Of a stretch of DNA of 16,477 nucleotides, positions 13,278 to 16,477 are shown piece after piece (positions within the stretch are counted from its first letter, which is position 1; each line of letters begins with the position of its first letter). The stretch is taken from assembly GCA_045631485.1 (NCBI GenBank), contig JAZQUU010000037.1, positions 1-16,477 of the forward strand. The letters run 5' to 3'. The notes below the pieces were generated by a model. It did not search any database. It worked only from the letters and a program-made list of their open reading frames with translations, and was not told the DNA's origin. Origin of the DNA: SIG452 sp045631485 (GTDB lineage: Bacteria > Bacillota > Clostridia > UMGS1840). The translations under genes and the position numbers were made by a program.

Positions 13278-14338
13278 TCTGCTACAACCTCCTCAATTTT
13301 CTTAAGTTCCATACCTTCGGGTTTGGTTTTGGAAAGCATTACATATTCTGCGGTGCTTGCGGTAACTAAAACTTTGGTGTTTGCATTTTTTGCATTGAAC
13401 CATCTGTTTTTCGCAACGGTTTCAATAACATTGGGCATATACTCATTCATAATGAGGTTACCTGCAAGCATAGTGTATGCTCTGTTTAACAGCATTTCAT
13501 TTACGTTACCGCAAGCGGATAAGATTGCTCTTACCGGTTCGGTTTCTTCCAGATCTCTTGCTAAAATGGGAGAATCCTGAGGAGTAAATTCTTTGCCGCT
13601 GTTTTTCACAGCCAATTTGCCGTCTTTCACTAATTCTGCCAAGAACTGAGTGAAGGTTACAACTTCTGCTTTTACTTCGATGCCCCATTCTTTGTATTCA
13701 CGAAGCATTACTTTTGCATCTGCGGGATCGTAACAAACTACTTTTTTGTAGTTATTTAATACTTTTGCACAGTTTTCCATCATTGCTTTGGTTTCTGCCG
13801 CAGCGCTGATTAAAAAGTCCATGGAATAACCGCTGTTGGGTTCATCTTTTAATAAGGTGAATTCCACGCCTGCTTTCTGAAGCAGTTCTACTGCAGTTTT
13901 TGCACAACCTTTTGCACGAGTGTCTTCCCCTAAGAAGAATAAAATATCTCCGCCTTTGATTTCGGGGATGTTTTCGTTTTTATCTGCTCCGTAGATGTTG
14001 CCTTTTTCGTTTAAGTTAGAAAGCATAGTCATAACATACTCGGGCAGTTTGCCGTCTAATGCAGCACCTAATCTTGCTTCTTTGGTGAACATTACGGGAT
14101 CCCAACCTGTTACACAGTCGGTCATACATCCGCCGCATAAGGAACATTCGTAAACATTGTTGATAATATCGTCGGAATATTCAATAGCGTCTCTCATTAC
14201 TAAAGAAAGACCTAATGCTCTTGCTCTTGCAGTGTTTCTTTCTAAACCGGTTGCATTGCCGATGGGACATACGTGATGACACATCCAGCAAAAACGGCAG
14301 CTATCAATATGTTCTTGTGATTTCTTGGTAAATTGCAT
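13268..14338 (-). CDS. GlcF-like Fe-S protein with degenerate CCG domains
   Basis: A 356-residue protein with an N-terminal double [4Fe-4S] ferredoxin domain: CRFCWMCHHVCP (Cys 14, 17, 20, 24) and CSLCGGCMTDC (Cys 65, 68, 71, 75). The rest aligns by pattern with the two CCG domains of GlcF and heterodisulfide-reductase subunits, but the cysteines are gone. NSGYSMDFL stands where CCG is expected, DPADA where PxC is usual, QDSPILAR replaces the HDPCHLGR form, TMLAGNLI replaces CCGxGG, and TASTAEY replaces the ACPTC form. It should pass electrons through two cubane clusters only. It starts 17 bases after the FAD-linked oxidase with a GAGGAGGG site, so the two are probably one complex. Electron acceptor: possibly the ETF fusion. 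Confidence 0.87.
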   Translation of the reverse strand: MQFTKKSQEHIDSCRFCWMCHHVCPIGNATGLERNTARARALGLSLVMRDAIEYSDDIINNVYECSLCGGCMTDCVTGWDPVMFTKEARLGAALDGKLPEYVMTMLSNLNEKGNIYGADKNENIPEIKGGDILFFLGEDTRAKGCAKTAVELLQKAGVEFTLLKDEPNSGYSMDFLISAAAETKAMMENCAKVLNNYKKVVCYDPADAKVMLREYKEWGIEVKAEVVTFTQFLAELVKDGKLAVKNSGKEFTPQDSPILARDLEETEPVRAILSACGNVNEMLLNRAYTMLAGNLIMNEYMPNVIETVAKNRWFNAKNANTKVLVTASTAEYVMLSKTKPEGMELKKIEEVVAECL

Positions 14339-14355
14339 AATTCGTTCCCTCCTCT

Positions 14356-15780
14356 TTATAAACCGAGCTTGAACGGATTCATGATGCCGTTGGGGTCAAG
14401 CTGTTTCTTAATTCCTTCAAATACCTGCATTGCGGGACCATACTGTTCTTTCATCAGTCTGCCCAATTTGATACCAACACCGTGGTGGTCATTTACCACA
14501 CCGCCGTTTGCCAGTGCAGTTCTTACGCCGCAGTTCCAGATTGCCTGATGCAGTCTGAATGCTTCGTGGGGATCTTTGGGAACATCTTTTCCGTCCACGA
14601 TAAATCTGTCGTAAATCATACAACCCCATTCATACCAATGAGAGAAGTGTGCAATAAATTTCGCCTGGGGGAAGTTGGTTTCAATTGCTTTTTTCATTTC
14701 CCAGTAGATTTTTTCAATTTTATCATAAGGAGCGATGGTATCCATAGTACCGAAGCACTGAGGAATATCCATCATGTGACCGGGATAGAAGAAGGTGATT
14801 TTTTCTTTCCACCATTTTTCGCCGTATTCGCTGCCTAAGTCTTCTGCACCGTATTTTGCGAAGGTTTCCAGAAGAATCTTCATTTCTAAATCTGCGATTT
14901 CTTTCACACCTTCGATTGCGATGTTCATAAATGCGCCTTTTTTCTCAACGCCAACAATTTTCTTAATTAAAGATGCGGTTTCTGCTTCGTCATACAAACG
15001 CATTACAGAGGGTTTGAATTTCTGCAGCAGTTCACGACCAGCGTTAAATGCGTCGGTCATATTGTGGAACAAGAAGCCTCTGAACTGTCTGGATTCAGGC
15101 TGTTCGTAAATTCTCATCTGTGCTTTGGTCATAACACCTAAGGTACCTTCGGAACCGATAAAAATCTGGTTCAAGTCGGGACCTGCAGCGTGTTTGGGTG
15201 CAGGAGAGGTTTCAATGATATCACCATTGGGCAGAACCACTTCCATCTGCAGCACCATATCGTCAATCTTACCGTATTTGGTGGAAGATACACCGATACC
15301 ACGATGTGCTAAGAAACCACCAACGGTGGAACAGGTTAAAGAAGAAGGATAGTGCATAGTTGCATAACCTTTTTCGTTTGCTGCCCATTCAATGTGTTTA
15401 TAGATAGCACCGGTACCGCATTCGATATACATGCCCTGTTCGTTTACATCATAGATTTTGTTCATTCTCTTGGTATCTAAAACGATACCGCCGCATACGG
15501 GAATAGCACCGCCCTGAGTTCCGCCGCCGGCACCCCAGGTGGTTACGGGAATTTTATAGTAGTTTGCAATTTTTAATACTGCGGAAACTTCTTTTGCATC
15601 CTTGGGTGCAACAATGAAGTCACCTTCCGGCATTCTTAAGCCTCTGTCTGCCCACATTCTGGAAAGCCAGAAATAATCTACACTGTGGGTTAATTTGTCA
15701 ATAGTTCTGGTGGAACAATTTTCTCTTCCGACTGCATCCTCAAGCTCGGTTGCAATCACGTCAAATAAAAAGTCTGTCAT
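14356..15780 (-). CDS. FAD-linked oxidase / dehydrogenase (GlcD, VAO family)
   Basis: A 474-residue flavoenzyme with a VAO/PCMH-type FAD domain. FIVAPKDAKEVSAVLKIAN leads to the pyrophosphate loop TWGAGGGTQGGAIP (81-94), then TVGGFLAHRGIG and PNGDIIETS, with IFIGSEGTLGVMTKAQMRI (207-225). The C-terminal FAD-oxidase cap ends with VNDHHGVGIKLGRLM and DPNGIMNPFKLGL, a form shared by glycolate/D-lactate dehydrogenases and by alkyldihydroxyacetonephosphate-synthase-like proteins. No signal peptide is present. AAAGGAG precedes the ATG. Together with the Fe-S protein and ETF fusion it would oxidise a 2-hydroxy acid or polyol-type intermediate, reducing flavin and then the Fe-S clusters. The alternative is direct oxidation of the sugar. 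The fold is certain; the substrate is unknown. Confidence 0.9.
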   Translation of the reverse strand: MTDFLFDVIATELEDAVGRENCSTRTIDKLTHSVDYFWLSRMWADRGLRMPEGDFIVAPKDAKEVSAVLKIANYYKIPVTTWGAGGGTQGGAIPVCGGIVLDTKRMNKIYDVNEQGMYIECGTGAIYKHIEWAANEKGYATMHYPSSLTCSTVGGFLAHRGIGVSSTKYGKIDDMVLQMEVVLPNGDIIETSPAPKHAAGPDLNQIFIGSEGTLGVMTKAQMRIYEQPESRQFRGFLFHNMTDAFNAGRELLQKFKPSVMRLYDEAETASLIKKIVGVEKKGAFMNIAIEGVKEIADLEMKILLETFAKYGAEDLGSEYGEKWWKEKITFFYPGHMMDIPQCFGTMDTIAPYDKIEKIYWEMKKAIETNFPQAKFIAHFSHWYEWGCMIYDRFIVDGKDVPKDPHEAFRLHQAIWNCGVRTALANGGVVNDHHGVGIKLGRLMKEQYGPAMQVFEGIKKQLDPNGIMNPFKLGL

Positions 15781-15802
15781 GTTTTTTCTCCTTTACTTAT
15801 AA

Positions 15803-16477
15803 TTACTCAGCAAACGAATCCACTTTCAAATTGGGGAAATATTTGCAAAATTCTTTGATTTCTTTTTTGTAATCGCCTTCGATTTCCACGAAGTGATGAA
15901 TATAAGGTCCGTCAATCAGACGGTCTTCCACTTTTTGTAAATTATCAAACTCAACCCAGATATAGGTACCGTGAGTCTGAGGTCCTTTGGTGGTATCGGC
16001 AACTAAGGGCAGAATCATATAGTTTCCGCTTACCTGGTCGATTCTGGCAATGGTGTATGTACCGTCTTTGCCTCTGAACCAGGAACGCTGATTTACCAGT
16101 CTTGCGGTGGAATCAATACCATCTTCAGCTTTCTGAGAAAGCGGGAACGGACCACAATGCCATAAGAGTTCTGCGTTTTTATTTTCCGGATGACGAACGG
16201 TAAATTCACCGAATAAGGGTTTGCCTTCGCCTAAGGTTGCGCATTTTAACAACGCCATTGTCATCAGACAATGCATATCACTTTCGCAAGAAATCAGGTA
16301 GCCCATATCGTTTAACAAGCCGTAAACAGTACAGGGAGCCAATCCGTCAAACATTACGGGAGTTGCTGACCAGCATTCTGCGGAAATAGCATCCAAGTTA
16401 AACTCTTCAAACAAACGTTTATACATCACGGTCATTGCCGCCATACGTTCAATATAGGGAGGAGTTAAATCATCCAG
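15803..16477 (-). CDS. L-fucose/arabinose-isomerase-family sugar isomerase, C-terminal part
   Basis: The frame is open to the right window edge (11 codons beyond the first internal ATG at 16444), so the 5' part is outside. The visible 224 residues match the C-terminal half of fucose-isomerase-like proteins, which convert an aldose to a ketose with a divalent metal. SAECWSATPVMFDGLAPC precedes LISCESD with a likely metal Glu. EFTVRHPENKNAELLWHCGPFP and THGTYIWVEF follow, and a late YIHHFVEIEGDY gives the probable metal His. It precedes the FAD-linked oxidase by 22 bases. It is probably not the first gene of the operon, since no promoter is visible. Which aldose it uses cannot be told from this half. 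Confidence 0.82.
   Translation of the reverse strand: MDDLTPPYIERMAAMTVMYKRLFEEFNLDAISAECWSATPVMFDGLAPCTVYGLLNDMGYLISCESDMHCLMTMALLKCATLGEGKPLFGEFTVRHPENKNAELLWHCGPFPLSQKAEDGIDSTARLVNQRSWFRGKDGTYTIARIDQVSGNYMILPLVADTTKGPQTHGTYIWVEFDNLQKVEDRLIDGPYIHHFVEIEGDYKKEIKEFCKYFPNLKVDSFAE

Overview
The window looks like a chromosomal segment of a low-GC, endospore-forming Firmicute of the Clostridia type. The pointers are an intact sporulation sigma factor SigK, AT-rich intergenic spacers, intrinsic terminators with U-tracts, and strong AGGAG-type ribosome binding sites. Every recognisable protein gene is on the minus strand. The right edge cuts the first gene of the main operon, and the left edge cuts a repeat block.

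Layout, left to right. Positions 1-742 hold no credible gene. They contain two copies of a 114-base repeat, three intrinsic-terminator hairpins and a striking array of short hairpins joined by GTGAAATA / TATTTCAC linkers. At 743-1429 lies sigK, read leftward. At 1628-3960 is a two-gene operon (amidohydrolase, then FAD-dependent oxidoreductase) with a near-consensus sigma-A promoter (4010-4038) and its own terminator (1575-1613). At 4131-6244 are a ROK glucokinase and a 6-phosphofructokinase, ending at a strong terminator (4068-4111).

From 16477 down to 6326 runs a tightly packed operon of ten genes, several overlapping by 4-11 bases. In transcription order: fucose-isomerase-like sugar isomerase (partial), FAD-linked oxidase (GlcD/VAO type), Fe-S protein (GlcF-like), class II aldolase, PfkB sugar kinase, IolB-like isomerase, aldose-1-epimerase-like protein, DUF4867 protein, FGGY sugar kinase, and a single-polypeptide EtfB-EtfA fusion. 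No terminator separates it from the phosphofructokinase and glucokinase genes, so all twelve may share a transcript.

Working interpretation (inference): the operon encodes uptake-independent catabolism of an unidentified sugar or sugar derivative. An aldose is interconverted, isomerised, phosphorylated and split by an aldolase. A flavin/Fe-S/ETF module oxidises a hydroxy-acid or sugar intermediate, possibly with flavin-based electron confurcation as in lactate dehydrogenase-Etf complexes. Glucokinase and phosphofructokinase then connect to glycolysis. The most unusual points are the shortened EtfB-EtfA fusion, a GlcF-like protein that has lost the cysteines of both CCG domains, an inositol-like IolB/kinase/aldolase trio without the other inositol genes visible, and the hairpin-rich repeat block at the left.
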